A stretch of DNA of 11,495 bases from Acanthaster planci (Eukaryota; Echinodermata; Asteroidea; Valvatida; Acanthasteridae). Position numbers and translations under genes: made by a program. The notes under the pieces are model-generated. The model had not been told where the DNA came from. It did no database searches and saw only the letters and a list, made by a program, of their open reading frames with translations. How positions within the stretch are numbered: position 1 is the stretch's first letter; each line of letters begins with the position of its first letter. This document shows positions 1 to 8,131 of this stretch, in pieces. Where the stretch lies: the NCBI RefSeq assembly GCF_001949145.1, contig NW_019091486.1:1661616-1673110 (forward strand). The letters are read 5' to 3'.

Positions 1-788
1 ACCAGGCAGGAGGCTTAATTATAGTCACCTATTCCTTGCTCATTAGTATGTATTAGTCTTTTCTACTGCAGTGTTGGACAATGCAGCAGTGGCTAGTGAA
101 TTGTTTATTTAGGGAGAGGCAGCTGAGCCAGGCACTATAGATCTCCTGTGATGTAAAGATGTAGCTCATGTAGTTAAGGAGATTAAGTTTGAGGATTTTG
201 CATTTTCATCTGCCAGAACTGTACCCAATGAGGGACACTGTTATGACTTTGGGGAAACTATATTATGTTTTCGTTACAGAGTAATAGCTGTTTGCCTTCC
301 AATTACGTGCATCTTTTTTATTTGATTTTAGAATTTATTTCAGATTTTTGTTTTTTCTTCTTTGTTTCCATGTAGCTACTGTACCAACCTTTTTTTTGTT
401 AATTATAAATTCTGAGTAAATAAAAACATATTGTAGCCACTAGAAAAGAACCTTTTGCCGTCACACTATTAAAGTCCATGCTACCATCGACTTGATATTT
501 AGGGAATGCAACAATACAAACACCCTTTCAATCACTGAGACATGCAGCACGTGTTGAAAAACTTTAAACTGGCATAAAGTCAGGAAACTGTTAGACTGCA
601 AGAGCATGTTGGAGAAAAGATTAAAACTAAGACAATAAAAATCATTCTTGTCGAATCGGTTATTGATAGGTTGAAAGGTTTCTTAAGTTTTATTCTATTA
701 TAGATTCATTTAACATATACTGAATCTGTGCATGCATCACAATGGCAAAATGAAATTTCAATAATTTACAAAATATCCAGGTAGCAGA
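1..788. other. No gene seen (AT-rich non-coding)
   Basis: I see no reading frame with family resemblance on either strand here. The stretch is AT-rich with T-runs (about 305-400), an AATAAA at 419-424 that could be a polyadenylation signal, and no long direct or inverted repeat that I could find by eye. Intergenic or intronic DNA is the simplest reading. Confidence 0.6.
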
Positions 789-896
789 ATGGAAGCAGAA
801 GAGGACAGAGAGGCGGAGCCAATTGAAGAAGGGGACGTACTCCTTAGTATTGACCTCAATGTAAACAAAAGAAGAAAGACTAAAATGGGTGTTTGA
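789..896 (+). CDS. Small acidic ORF, possible first or internal exon
   Basis: A 35-codon frame begins MEAEEDREAEPIEEGDVLLS and ends in a basic patch (KRRKTK) shortly before a TGA. It is preceded by a weak acceptor-like CCAG at 777-780 and contains GT dinucleotides at 889-892 that could act as a donor. The acidic-then-basic composition is typical of disordered nuclear protein segments but names no family. It lies 56 bp upstream of a half PHD finger with its own good acceptor, so the two could be neighbouring exons, though the short spacing would make the intron only about 60 bp. It may equally be chance. No function is proposed. Confidence 0.2.
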   Translation: MEAEEDREAEPIEEGDVLLSIDLNVNKRRKTKMGV

Positions 897-952
897 TGTT
901 ATGATCGTAATGGTTTATCAGTGTTAAATTTTCCATCCGTTTATTTTTTCAG

Positions 953-1073
953 AGAATCAACTGCATCTGCTGTTCTACATGCTGTCAGTGGTTTCACCAA
1001 GAATGCCTACAAGGTATCTGCAAGAGAGACAGCAAAGATGTATTTCCTATGTGACAAGTGTAACACTCCCTAG
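953..1073 (+). pseudogene. Second half of a PHD zinc finger, frame broken
   Basis: After a good acceptor (TTATTTTTTCAG, ending at 952), frame 2 reads INCICCSTCCQWFHQECLQG. The spacing C-x2-C-x2-WFH-x2-C matches the middle of a C4HC3 PHD finger: Cys codons at 971 and 980, WFH at 989-997, Cys at 1004. The closing C-x2-C pair (FLCDKCNTP, then TAG at 1071-1073) lies at the right distance but in frame 0, so the frame changes between about 1007 and 1041. PHD fingers read histone H3 tails or act as structural modules in nuclear proteins and some transposases. The first C-x2-C pair is not here and would have to be in an upstream exon. Frame 0 is also open across the whole stretch, so a chance match in one frame cannot be fully excluded. 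I read it as a decayed or misread exon. Confidence 0.5.
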
Positions 1074-1476
1074 GCCTTTTTATTAGCAAACAAGATGTTA
1101 ACATTATGAGAAAGGATGGCATGGGAAATTGCTTTGCCCCAAGAAACATTCCAAATACTGAATAAGTATTTGTTTTGTAGATAATCATATTGGTCGAGAT
1201 TAATTTCAACACTAAACCAAAATAAACAAGCATATGTGGCATTTGTAAGAGTTACTGTATTTCCAACTGGCAGGCAGAATTCCGGATCTTAAAACAAGCA
1301 TACTTGGTTTTAAATATTTTATTGATTTGTTACAATGGCACATGGCCATTATGGATAAACATGCAAGTCTTGGAAAAATTGAAGTGAATTCAAATAAACT
1401 AAAATTTGGAAGGCTACATTTCATGTGGTATTTTTCATAAAAAGTTGCTGTGTTGACACACATGGAAAAGTAAAGC
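1074..1476. other. No gene seen between PHD fragment and Tc1 remnant
   Basis: This stretch is AT-rich and holds no frame I recognise. It probably includes the 5' part of the Tc1/mariner element, such as its terminal repeat and untranslated leader, but I could not find a matching inverted terminus. Reading frames on the minus strand here show no family features. Confidence 0.5.
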
Positions 1477-2093
1477 TTGCTGAGGAGAGACACATCCACT
1501 CAGAGTCTGCAGTTCGTACTGATAAAGAGGTGGGCAGTGATAGGCACCATCACTGAGACTCCACAACTAGGTCGAAGACCAGCTGTGAAAAGAAATCACT
1601 TAGACATCATTGAAAGAACATTGCAGCAAAATGACAAAGCAACTGCCAGTGATCTCAAGAAAATCATTTGTGAAAGAACTGGCGATACTTTGAGCACAAT
1701 CAGGAGGAAAAGTTGGGCTGGTTAAAAACCAGTGCCAAATATTGCAAGATTATTTGCCTTGAAAACCAGATCCTTCACTGCCAATACGCCCTTGACTATC
1801 AGCGTGAGAATGACAAATTTAAGGACATAGCCTTTACGGACGAGTCTTCTGTGTAGTTGGACCAACACACAAAAGTAACCTTCTGGAAGATCTCCAACAA
1901 AGGAAAATGGAAACTCAAATCAAACGCCCAGCATCCCACAAAAGTTCACGTCTGGGGTGGCACCTCCTCAGATACCTGGACTTCGTTTGTCGTGATCACA
2001 CATATGTGTTTTAGGAGCCAACTATTTATTACCAATGTATGGTTACCGCGTGCTACACAGCCGTTTTTCATGCGACATAGCAATCTTTTGTGA
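1477..2093 (+). pseudogene. Degraded Tc1/mariner-superfamily transposase
   Basis: Tc1/mariner transposases cut and paste DNA between TA sites using two N-terminal helix-turn-helix domains and a DDE/D catalytic core. Frame 1 (1477 to about 1700) gives LIKRW, a GRRP linker, then an ASDLKKIICERTG...STIRR second HTH. The frame then shifts by about 1710, where frame 0 continues with KLGWLKTSAKYCK, the usual LGW segment. Next come FTDESSV, with the first catalytic Asp codon at 1839-1841, and HPTKVHVWGG (to about 1961), the conserved strand after it. A TAG at 1854-1856 sits where this family usually has Gln (SVQL), so it is probably a CAG to TAG change. Similarity fades after about 2000, and the second and third catalytic acids are not visible. 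The start codon of the original gene is uncertain: the first HTH is incomplete. This is an old inactive copy, like the better preserved hAT copy downstream. Confidence 0.8.
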
Positions 2094-2169
2094 CTCCTGT
2101 TGCCTTTCACCACGCTTTGGCATCCCACTGACGTCAACAATCCAGTAAAATTATCCCCTTTTTCTGGCC

Positions 2170-2322
2170 ATGGGTAAGAACAGAATAGACTTGCCGTTAT
2201 TTAAGAAAATAGATGTCACACACCAAGCCGAGGCTGGTAAGAGTTCAAGAGTCATTGCGAAAGAATTAGGTGTTGGCAAAATACAAATCAACAGTACTGT
2301 CAAATACTGTTGTGAATTTTAA
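2170..2322 (+). pseudogene. pogo/Tigger-like N-terminal HTH fragment
   Basis: A 50-residue frame, MGKNRIDLPLFKKIDVTHQA..., contains AEAGKSSRVIAKELGVGKIQ, which matches the layout of the CENP-B/pogo N-terminal helix-turn-helix: a first helix, a small-residue turn around 'GKS', then IAKELGVGK..I as the recognition part. In the family this domain binds transposon ends or, in CENP-B, centromeric DNA. The frame stops (TAA 2320-2322) right after the HTH, where pogo proteins continue into a second HTH and a DDE core; neither is visible downstream. It starts 76 bp after the Tc1/mariner remnant, in a different reading frame. It could be a separate pogo insertion or a chance likeness in a short peptide. 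Confidence 0.5.
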
Positions 2323-2771
2323 GTCGGACCCTGCTACATTTGTTTGAAGGGTAACTAATGGCCATTGTTGGATAAAATGTGTACAAGTGTATGTACATGT
2401 AAGTTACGAGTCAGGCATTAGAATCAAAAAAATAAATACACGTACATGTATGTACATGTACCATTATGTATGTGTTGTCAATATCAATTTATTGTCTCAT
2501 TGAACTTATTACATTGATTAGTGCACTGCAGCTATATACATGTACATGTATACACATGTTTAAACATGCACAGACACATCTCCATACTGTAATATAGTTG
2601 GGTTTAGGTTGACTAGAAATGAGACAAAAAGGGGTGAACTCACCGTTTGGGGTTCACCATGCGGGCTGCCATGTTTGCACATGATTTTATTCAGCAGGCG
2701 GGCAGAATGTGTAGTTCGTGACATAGGCGCAAATGTTTATTACAACACATACATGTACACATGTAATGTTG
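2323..2771. other. No gene seen; palindrome-rich non-coding
   Basis: This stretch holds no recognisable gene. Its visible structure is the cluster of ACATGTA palindromes listed separately and one open + strand frame (from 2609) with no family features, which runs into the foldback repeat that follows. Confidence 0.6.
2441..2552. repeat. Cluster of ACATGTA palindromic simple repeats
   Basis: Two tracts built on GTACATGTA occur at 2442-2461 and 2535-2552. The second, TATACATGTACATGTATA, is a perfect 18-bp palindrome. Similar short runs recur at about 2387-2400, 2750-2764, 7583-7593 and 11095-11105. Such tracts are common in several marine invertebrate genomes. They look like alternating purine/pyrimidine microsatellite seeds rather than regulatory sites. 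Confidence 0.75.
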
Positions 2772-2850
2772 AAACCTTTATAAAGAGGCCACCTCTCCAT
2801 AGTGGCCACATTCCCCCGGTCCCATGGGTGGCCGCTATATATGCAGGTTT
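2772..2850. repeat. Foldback repeat with GGCCAC core
   Basis: The left arm AAACCTTTATAAAGAGGCCAC pairs imperfectly with the right arm, which on the other strand reads AAACCT, an AT-rich spacer, then GGCCAC. Between the arms sits another GTGGCCAC. The whole forms a 79-bp imperfect hairpin. I recall similar TATAG(C/T)GGCCAC/GTGGCCGCTATA foldbacks as a dispersed repeat in marine invertebrate genomes, but cannot check this here. It may be a small non-autonomous element. The following 140 bp (2900-3000) contain looser echoes such as GTGTCCACATTCCC and may be a decayed neighbour copy. Confidence 0.6.
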
Positions 2851-3170
2851 TACTGTAGTAGGTAGGTCCAGTTCTGTTTAATAGGCTATAACTGTCAAGG
2901 TACTATTATTGACAAACTCCAGTGTCCACATTCCCAATTCCAAGTGGCATTTGGGGATCTATGTGAAATAGTGGTCACTTCACAGGGACACACCCTTGAT
3001 GGCATTCATCAAAAGGACCATTATTATCCTTCTGACATTAGATGTTTCCCATAGAGCTATATTTAATTACAAGAGATGCAGAGACTAAGCACAGTGTATG
3101 AGGCATGCACTGCATATAGCACTGTCTCATCCACTGATGCAGAAGGGGCTTCATCAAGCAGCCAACCTGT
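2851..3170. other. No clear gene; left flank of the hAT insertion
   Basis: The first half contains loose echoes of the GGCCAC repeat. From about 3076 the + strand is open in frame 1, starting at an ATG at 3076 and rich in Ser and Ala near the insertion. A short open frame 0 follows a possible acceptor (CACTGATGCAG, ending at 3141). Either could be exonic sequence cut by the transposon, since both stay open across the rebuilt empty site, but no protein family is recognisable. Confidence 0.4.
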
Positions 3171-3178
3171 GGCACATT
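3171..3178. repeat. Target site duplication, left copy (GGCACATT)
   Basis: GGCACATT lies immediately before the left terminus of the hAT element and is repeated exactly at 8132-8139 right after its other end. Eight base pairs is the duplication length made by hAT transposases. Confidence 0.9.
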
Positions 3179-3195
3179 TTTGCTTGGGCGGTATT
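3179..3195 (+). repeat. hAT left terminal inverted repeat
   Basis: TTTGCTTGGGCGGTATT directly follows the left target duplication and matches the reversed right end at 13 of 17 positions, with an unbroken block GCTTGGG. It would be the cleavage and recognition terminus for the transposase. Confidence 0.8.
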
Positions 3196-3306
3196 TCGGT
3201 ATCACCGAATACCGCGGTATTTTTTTATACCGAACAATACCGACTAACAATCCATGAATACTGGAATACAGGCTAATTCGGTACTGAGTTTCAATACCGC
3301 GGTATT
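3190..3306. promoter_or_regulatory. Left subterminal palindrome array
   Basis: A perfect 14-bp palindrome AATACCGCGGTATT occurs at 3208-3221 and again at 3293-3306. Just outside it, GGTATTTCGGT (3190-3200) faces ACCGAATACC (3204-3213), an imperfect hairpin with a one-base bulge, and half sites ATACCGA appear at about 3228 and 3237. hAT transposases such as those of Ac and Hermes bind repeated subterminal motifs, so these are likely transposase binding sites. That is inference from position and repetition. Confidence 0.65.
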
Positions 3307-4414
3307 CTGGCTATTTTGTTCATAATATTCCCACGAACCTTTTAACATGAAAGCAGACAATTAAATCCTCAACAGTGACTGCATACTTTGTGGTTTAAGT
3401 CACCCAGCATCGTGTGTTTGTATTTTCTCTTTTGAGGAGGAGATAAGATGTAACGTGATACTTCAGCCATGGAGGAATGCTTCAGCATGCAGCCATCAAC
3501 CAGCCTGTCAAAAGGTTTTGTCTTCCTGTCAAAACCGAGTTTGCGGTTTTGGGATAGCTTGTCGACAGTGCTTGTTATTCTCACCAGCACATATCACAGC
3601 CTTTACCAGTAGCTTGGGAATTAAAAAGCAGCTGGTCTTCCGGTTCCGTGTCGCACTCGACTTTATTTTCCGACGATCTTTATTTGCTGATAAGAAAATG
3701 CAAATGCTGCTTATGCTAGCCTTATGCTCTCTTTGTGTCTTTTTTGTTCTTTATTTAAAATATGTACAAGTATTGTGTGAAAATTTATCTAACTGAAACC
3801 AGGAATGTGTGTTCTAAACTTCAAAATGATTCAATAAAACTGGAATCAGTTGGACATCCACGGAAATCAACGATCATTTTTTACTGTTTTCACATTTGTT
3901 CCCAGTCCAACCACACAAAAAGAGAAGCAAAACCCGATCCCTCACTTGTGACTGCTTGTATTTAAGCTTGTCTGGAATAAGTTGAGGACAGCGTCTGATG
4001 TACGGAACTAGCTGCCTTTCAAAATGCGAGACACTGGTTAGTCAAAAGTGTCAGACCCTCAAAGAGATTAAGGACTGAAGACAAGGGCGGCACAAGTGTA
4101 GTGAAATTAAGTCTATTGTTGGTCTTGAGCGATCAGTTTTATTGAATGTGTGTGTACTTGGCGGAAGATTTACAACAAAATAATGCGGTCAGTCGTTTGA
4201 TGTTGGTCAATGTCGGTCGGTATTGTTTAATCTATCGTCTGGCTGCATTAAATTTCTTTTGTTGATGCAGGGTGCTTAAGAAACTTAAGAAGGTAAGACA
4301 ACAGGATTTCAGTAGCGTTATGTCGTCACTCGTCGCCTCCTTCCAAGATTGTATTAAAATGCAGCTCAAACTCCACGCCTCGTTCATGAGTCCTTCCAGA
4401 TTTACGAAACATGT
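3307..4414. other. hAT 5' region, no protein gene seen
   Basis: This is element sequence between the left palindromes and the transposase start. Several short open frames occur, none with family features. A possible untranslated exon lies at 4271-4292: it follows TTTCTTTTGTTGATGCAG and is followed by AAG|GTAAGA, a near-ideal donor, with a candidate acceptor TCCTTCCAG ending at 4399, 15 bp before the transposase ATG. If real, a 107-bp intron (4293-4399) precedes the coding sequence and the promoter lies further upstream in this interval. Confidence 0.4.
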
Positions 4415-6739
4415 ATGGCGGTGTCTGGGGAGGAAATACATGTAAGACTTGTAGGGAAGACGAAAACGACATCAGCAATATGGAATCACTTCGGCTTCGA
4501 GCCTGGTGAAGACGGGACACCTGAGAACGAAAATGGGGTATTTTGTTGCGTACGCCACAAAACAGTTGTGGCGAAGCACGGAAACACATCAAACCTGTTC
4601 GCGCATCTCTGAGCAAAGCACCCTGTAACTAAATTTGTGGCTGATAAAGGGTGTGCCACACGGCCTGGAACTGCAGACCTGGGAGCATCTTCATCGAGCA
4701 TCCAACAGCCAACAGTCAGAGAATCTTTCTACAAGACTATGAAATATTCCAGGCAAAGTTCCCGATGGAAAGAACTCACGGACTCCGTCACACATTTCCT
4801 TGCTAAGGAAATGCTGCCAATATACACCGTTGAGAAACCAGGATTCAAGAACATGCTGTTGAAGTATGATCAGCAGTATGATTTGCCCGGATGGAACCAC
4901 TTCAGCAGAGTAGCTATTCCACAGTTGTACACCAGAGTTAAGTCCAGGGTTGCAGAGGATTTGCAGGCAGCAGATTTCTTTTCCGCAACAACAGATATGT
5001 GGTCAAGCACCAATATGGAGCCATACATGAGCTTTACGGTTCACTGGCTCTCTCGTGACTGGAAGCTTCAGTCACGAAGTTTAGATACATGCTTTCTACC
5101 TCAAAGTCACACCGCAAAAAATCTGGCTGATGCACTCCGATCCACTTTGGAACAATGGGACTTGCCCACGAGCAAGCTGTCATGCACAACAACAGACAAC
5201 GCAGCCAACATTGTAGCAGCAATCAATCCGATAATTAGATTGGCCTTGGTTGAACTGTTTCGGCCACGATCTGAACTTGGGGGGGACGAAGGCCATTTCT
5301 GATGAGCATCAATGAACTCTTGGGCTCTTGGGCTGTGCCGCACCATCGTGGGAAGTTTTTCCCATAGCTGGAAGATGAAGAAGGAACTTGCGAACGTGCA
5401 AGGGAGTCTAAATCTGCCGCAGCATTCCCTCGTCACGGTACATACATTTTTTACAATTACCAAAAAAATGTCTTTATTGTAGGCATATTTTCTTATAAAT
5501 AAATTTTTGAAAGCGGTCCTATTTCTCATTTTTTTGTAATCAGGCAACTTCGGTCCTGAGTGAACTCTAAAAAGTTAGAAGGAATCTATGTAAAATATTA
5601 ACATGCTATTTTTTACACTCCTCATCAATGGATAGTTTAAAGATGTGCACACTTTACTTTTGGGCCGGCTGGGTGAACGTCCTCTGTCACCCCCCTTGAA
5701 ATATTGAACTGAGCGAGTGCATATGAAAATAACCCCACCCCAAAGTGAAAGTCTTGTTTAGCATTCTGAAGTTTCAAGTTGTACAAATAAAGTATTAAGC
5801 CTCAATTGGTGGATTTGTGGTCGGCCGCGGAACCCATAGCCTTATTAGCCTCATTAGCATGATGAGCCCCATTCTCCCTGATAATTCATTTCGTACTTCT
5901 TTTTCTTTATTCCCTAAGGACTGCGCCACCCGATGGAGATCGATGCAGAAGATGGTCGACAGAATCCTCGAGCAAGCACCAGCCATACGCAGGGTATTCT
6001 GAAGACCGAGCGCATGGACACTTGACGCCAACTTGGCAGGACATCAGCATGCTGGAAGCCGTCAACGATGGGCTTAATCCAGAGGCGGCCTTCACCGACA
6101 TCATGTCTGGGGAGGATGTTTTTATGTCACCCTGACGGCTGACATAAAAGCGACGATAATGAGGAAAATGAATTCCTTGTATGACCAAGAAAAGACACAG
6201 GACTTGATCCATGTCGCCTCCTTCCTTGACCCGCACTACCGCGCCGACAATATGACAGAGGAACGAATCCAGGCAACAAGGGCCGCGGTCGTGTCAGAAA
6301 TATCTTCCATGTCCGAACAAGCCGCACCACCAGCACCCGACTCAGACGTCGAGCGTGAGGCTTCGACCGGCGACCCTATCCCAGCACCTGCACTTCAGGC
6401 GCCTCAACAGAAGCGGAAGCTATCCCTCGGTGGAATTCTAGCGAAGAAGCGGAAGGACGACCCGAGCATGCCAATCACACAGCGGGCACAACTGGAAATT
6501 GAACGTTTCCTGGCAATGGACAATATAGATGGAGAAGCAGACCCCTCATGTGGTGGCGTGATAACCAGCAAATGTTCCCCTTTTTGGCAAAGTTAAGCAA
6601 GAAATATTTCTGTATCTGCACTACAAGTTCGCCCTCTGAACGCTTGTTTAGCACCGCAGGACACGTTGCAACATCACAGCGGTCACTGTTGAAGCCAGAC
6701 AAAGTAAACATGCTGACATTCTTGGCAAATAACTTGTGA
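4415..6739 (+). pseudogene. hAT transposase (ZBED-like), intron-bearing, disrupted
   Basis: This is the DNA cut-and-paste enzyme of the surrounding element. A BED finger comes first (TSAIWNHFGFEPGEDG ... NTSNLFAHL). Then follow the RNase-H-like catalytic core with ATTDMWSS (first Asp 4994-4996), TTTDNAANIVAA (second Asp 5195-5197), the hAT-specific C-x2-H in CFGHDLNL (5256-5267), HSWKMKKELANVQ, DCATRW after an intron, VASFLDPHYR, a basic KKRK patch, and the C-terminal dimerisation segment with SSPSERLFSTAG (catalytic Glu 6638-6640). The end, FLANNL, matches the family terminus. Lesions: TGA at 4610-4612 in HL*AKHP, best explained as CGA to TGA; frame changes near 5222-5240, 5304-5326 (with a TGA at 5313), at 6000, near 6115-6131, and a one-base loss at 6542-6547. 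The second BED Cys is Arg (codon 4553). About 20-30 residues usually found between YVT and LTADIK are missing. ATG 4415 is the first in-frame Met after the stop at 4355. All catalytic residues remain, so decay followed a once-active enzyme. Confidence 0.9.
5438..5918 (+). other. Intron in the hAT transposase gene, 481 bp, phase 0
   Basis: Coding similarity stops exactly after SLNLPQHSLVT at 5437 and resumes with DCATRWRSMQKM at 5919. Between them the sequence starts GTACAT and ends TTCTTTTTCTTTATTCCCTAAG, a strong pyrimidine tract with AG. It is AT-rich and carries stop codons in all frames, so it is a spliceosomal intron and not lost coding sequence. The junction falls between codons. Confidence 0.85.
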
Positions 6740-8050
6740 AACTGTCACTATTATTTATTCACGCATGAATACTGGATTTTATGGTCACATTTCCAATTGC
6801 ATGACAAACTAACAACTTCAACTATAAAGATTGTTTTCTACCTATATTTCAGTGTTACTTCTTTCAGCTTGCTTGACTAATTTATTTGTACTTTTAAATC
6901 ACAATTGTTCTCTTTGGTCACGCAGTTTTGATGACTTTTACAAGATGTACTTCAAGTTAAGGTAAATAAACTTTGGGATTGGAACGGAGGAGAGTACTTT
7001 TACAGTCCTGTAGATATGCGAGGAAAAATAAACAAGACTGCTGAAAGTTGATAGTTGGTGTACTCTTATAATTAGATGGATTTTTAAAACATGCCGGAAC
7101 AGGCTCACACTATCACTGAACATAAGCGACGAAAAGCTTGCTAAATATCCATGCTCTTTGATTAAACGACCGTATGAGTAACAGAGCAGGTTGAAAATTT
7201 TTGAGAAGTTTCAGAAGTCTGAACCACCATGTGTTCGACTCTGTGCCCTGTTTATATTTAAGTTTATTTTTAGCGTCAGTCAGTTCTTAGGATTTTTAGT
7301 AGTTTTCCTCCCAGTGATTTCAATATTTCAGACAAAGTCACTGTTGTATTGATTAATCCATGGTCTGTGGTGATCAACATGCGTGTTGTTGAGTATTTCA
7401 GAGGGTTCTAGCAGACAGCAGACCACGCGCTTTCGTGAGGTCGACGCACTGCATGCAGTATGATTGGGAATGGGAAGCACAACTGTGACCATGACAGAAG
7501 GGCGAACATAATTAAGGAATCTGATTGGCCTGCAATCCCCGCATCATCACTTATGACATGCCCCATGCGTCCCCCCGTGTAACATGTACATGTACTTGCA
7601 TTCTGCAATGAAGGCTGCGCCACAGATTTTTCTGGAAGCCACCTTACTATATTGCTCACGCACAGTGTGAAGGCACAGCTGAAGAGGAACAGCCACTGGT
7701 GACCGGCACGTAGTCATTACAATTAAGCACTGTCTCAGCGAGTACCAACTTGACTGTAGTACATACAGTTTAGTCACGTACAGATTTTCACACCATGGGA
7801 GTGATCACACAGATACGAATCGCAGAGCAACGAATCGGTATTTAAAACAGCGTTAAGTTTTTATTATTCTTTCACATAAATAATATTCATTTGACATCGA
7901 GTGGAAAGATGAATTATAATATTTATTAAGTTTAGGGGGTTTTGTGATGTTAAAAAAAATCTATGCTGGCCGCTAGTTGTTCTGTTTGTGTTTTGCCATT
8001 GAATGTCAGCGTCAAAGCTACTTTTTGATGACGTCATGCCTTTTTCAATG
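6740..8050. other. hAT 3' region, no protein gene seen
   Basis: This is element sequence between the transposase stop and the right palindromes. I see no coding similarity on either strand; the minus-strand frames at 7408-7777 lack family features. It contains one ACATGTACATGTAC tract (about 7579-7594) and polyadenylation candidates near its start. Nothing suggests a second nested element, but the length, 1.3 kb, leaves room for an old non-coding insertion. Confidence 0.5.
6965..7032 (+). terminator. Candidate polyadenylation signals for the transposase
   Basis: AATAAA occurs at 6965-6970 and 7027-7032, about 230 and 290 bp after the transposase stop codon. They are the first canonical hexamers downstream that I noticed and sit at a reasonable distance for a 3' untranslated region. 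AATAAA is frequent by chance in AT-rich DNA. Confidence 0.4.
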
Positions 8051-8104
8051 AATACCACGGCATTAGTAAATACCGCGGTATTTTTTTCATGGGTACCGCG
8101 GTAT
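8051..8104. promoter_or_regulatory. Right subterminal palindrome array
   Basis: The 14-bp palindrome AATACCGCGGTATT recurs exactly at 8069-8082. A shorter perfect core, TACCGCGGTA, lies at 8094-8103, and a two-mismatch version, AATACCACGGCATT, at 8051-8064. The same motif is present twice at the left end. Repetition near both termini suggests transposase binding sites; this is not shown by sequence alone. Confidence 0.65.
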
Positions 8105-8114
8105 CAAAAAATGC

Positions 8115-8131
8115 AATACTACCCAAGCCTA
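8115..8131 (-). repeat. hAT right terminal inverted repeat
   Basis: Read on the minus strand from 8131, the end is TAGGCTTGGGTAGTATT. It mirrors the left end and directly abuts the right target duplication. The TAG start is typical of Ac-type hAT termini. Confidence 0.8.

Larger units (their letters stand above)
3179..8131 (+). mobile_element. Complete hAT DNA transposon (ZBED-like), 4,953 bp
   Basis: The element is delimited by an exact 8-bp direct repeat GGCACATT on both sides. The termini are inverted relatives: TTTGCTTGGGCGGTATT on the left and TAGGCTTGGGTAGTATT read inward from the right (13 of 17 matching). Both ends carry subterminal copies of AATACCGCGGTATT. Inside, on the + strand, is a transposase gene of the BED-finger hAT family with one intron. 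Leading sequence is about 1.2 kb and trailing sequence about 1.4 kb, long for a compact transposon but acceptable for animal hAT elements with untranslated exons. The right terminus has the TAG start used by Ac-type elements; the left reads TTT and has probably drifted. The copy is no longer autonomous because its transposase frame is broken in several places. The ends could still be substrates for an intact relative elsewhere in the genome. Terminal mismatches and gene decay agree with an old insertion. Confidence 0.9.

Noticed and set aside
3455-3796. 113-codon + frame with a hydrophobic C-terminus
   Set aside because: The hydrophobic stretch comes from a T-rich tract inside the hAT leader; no family resemblance, no good start context and no conserved motif.
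5107-5547. 146-codon minus-strand frame
   Set aside because: It lies antisense to the conserved transposase core and into its intron; the conservation is explained by the + strand.
5438-5918. Interval read as a transposon inserted in the transposase
   Set aside because: There is no duplicated target sequence or inverted terminus at its borders, while the GT start, pyrimidine tract and AG end fit an intron precisely.
7408-7777. Two overlapping minus-strand frames in the hAT 3' region
   Set aside because: No motif or composition typical of coding sequence; they overlap each other in different frames and have no supported start.
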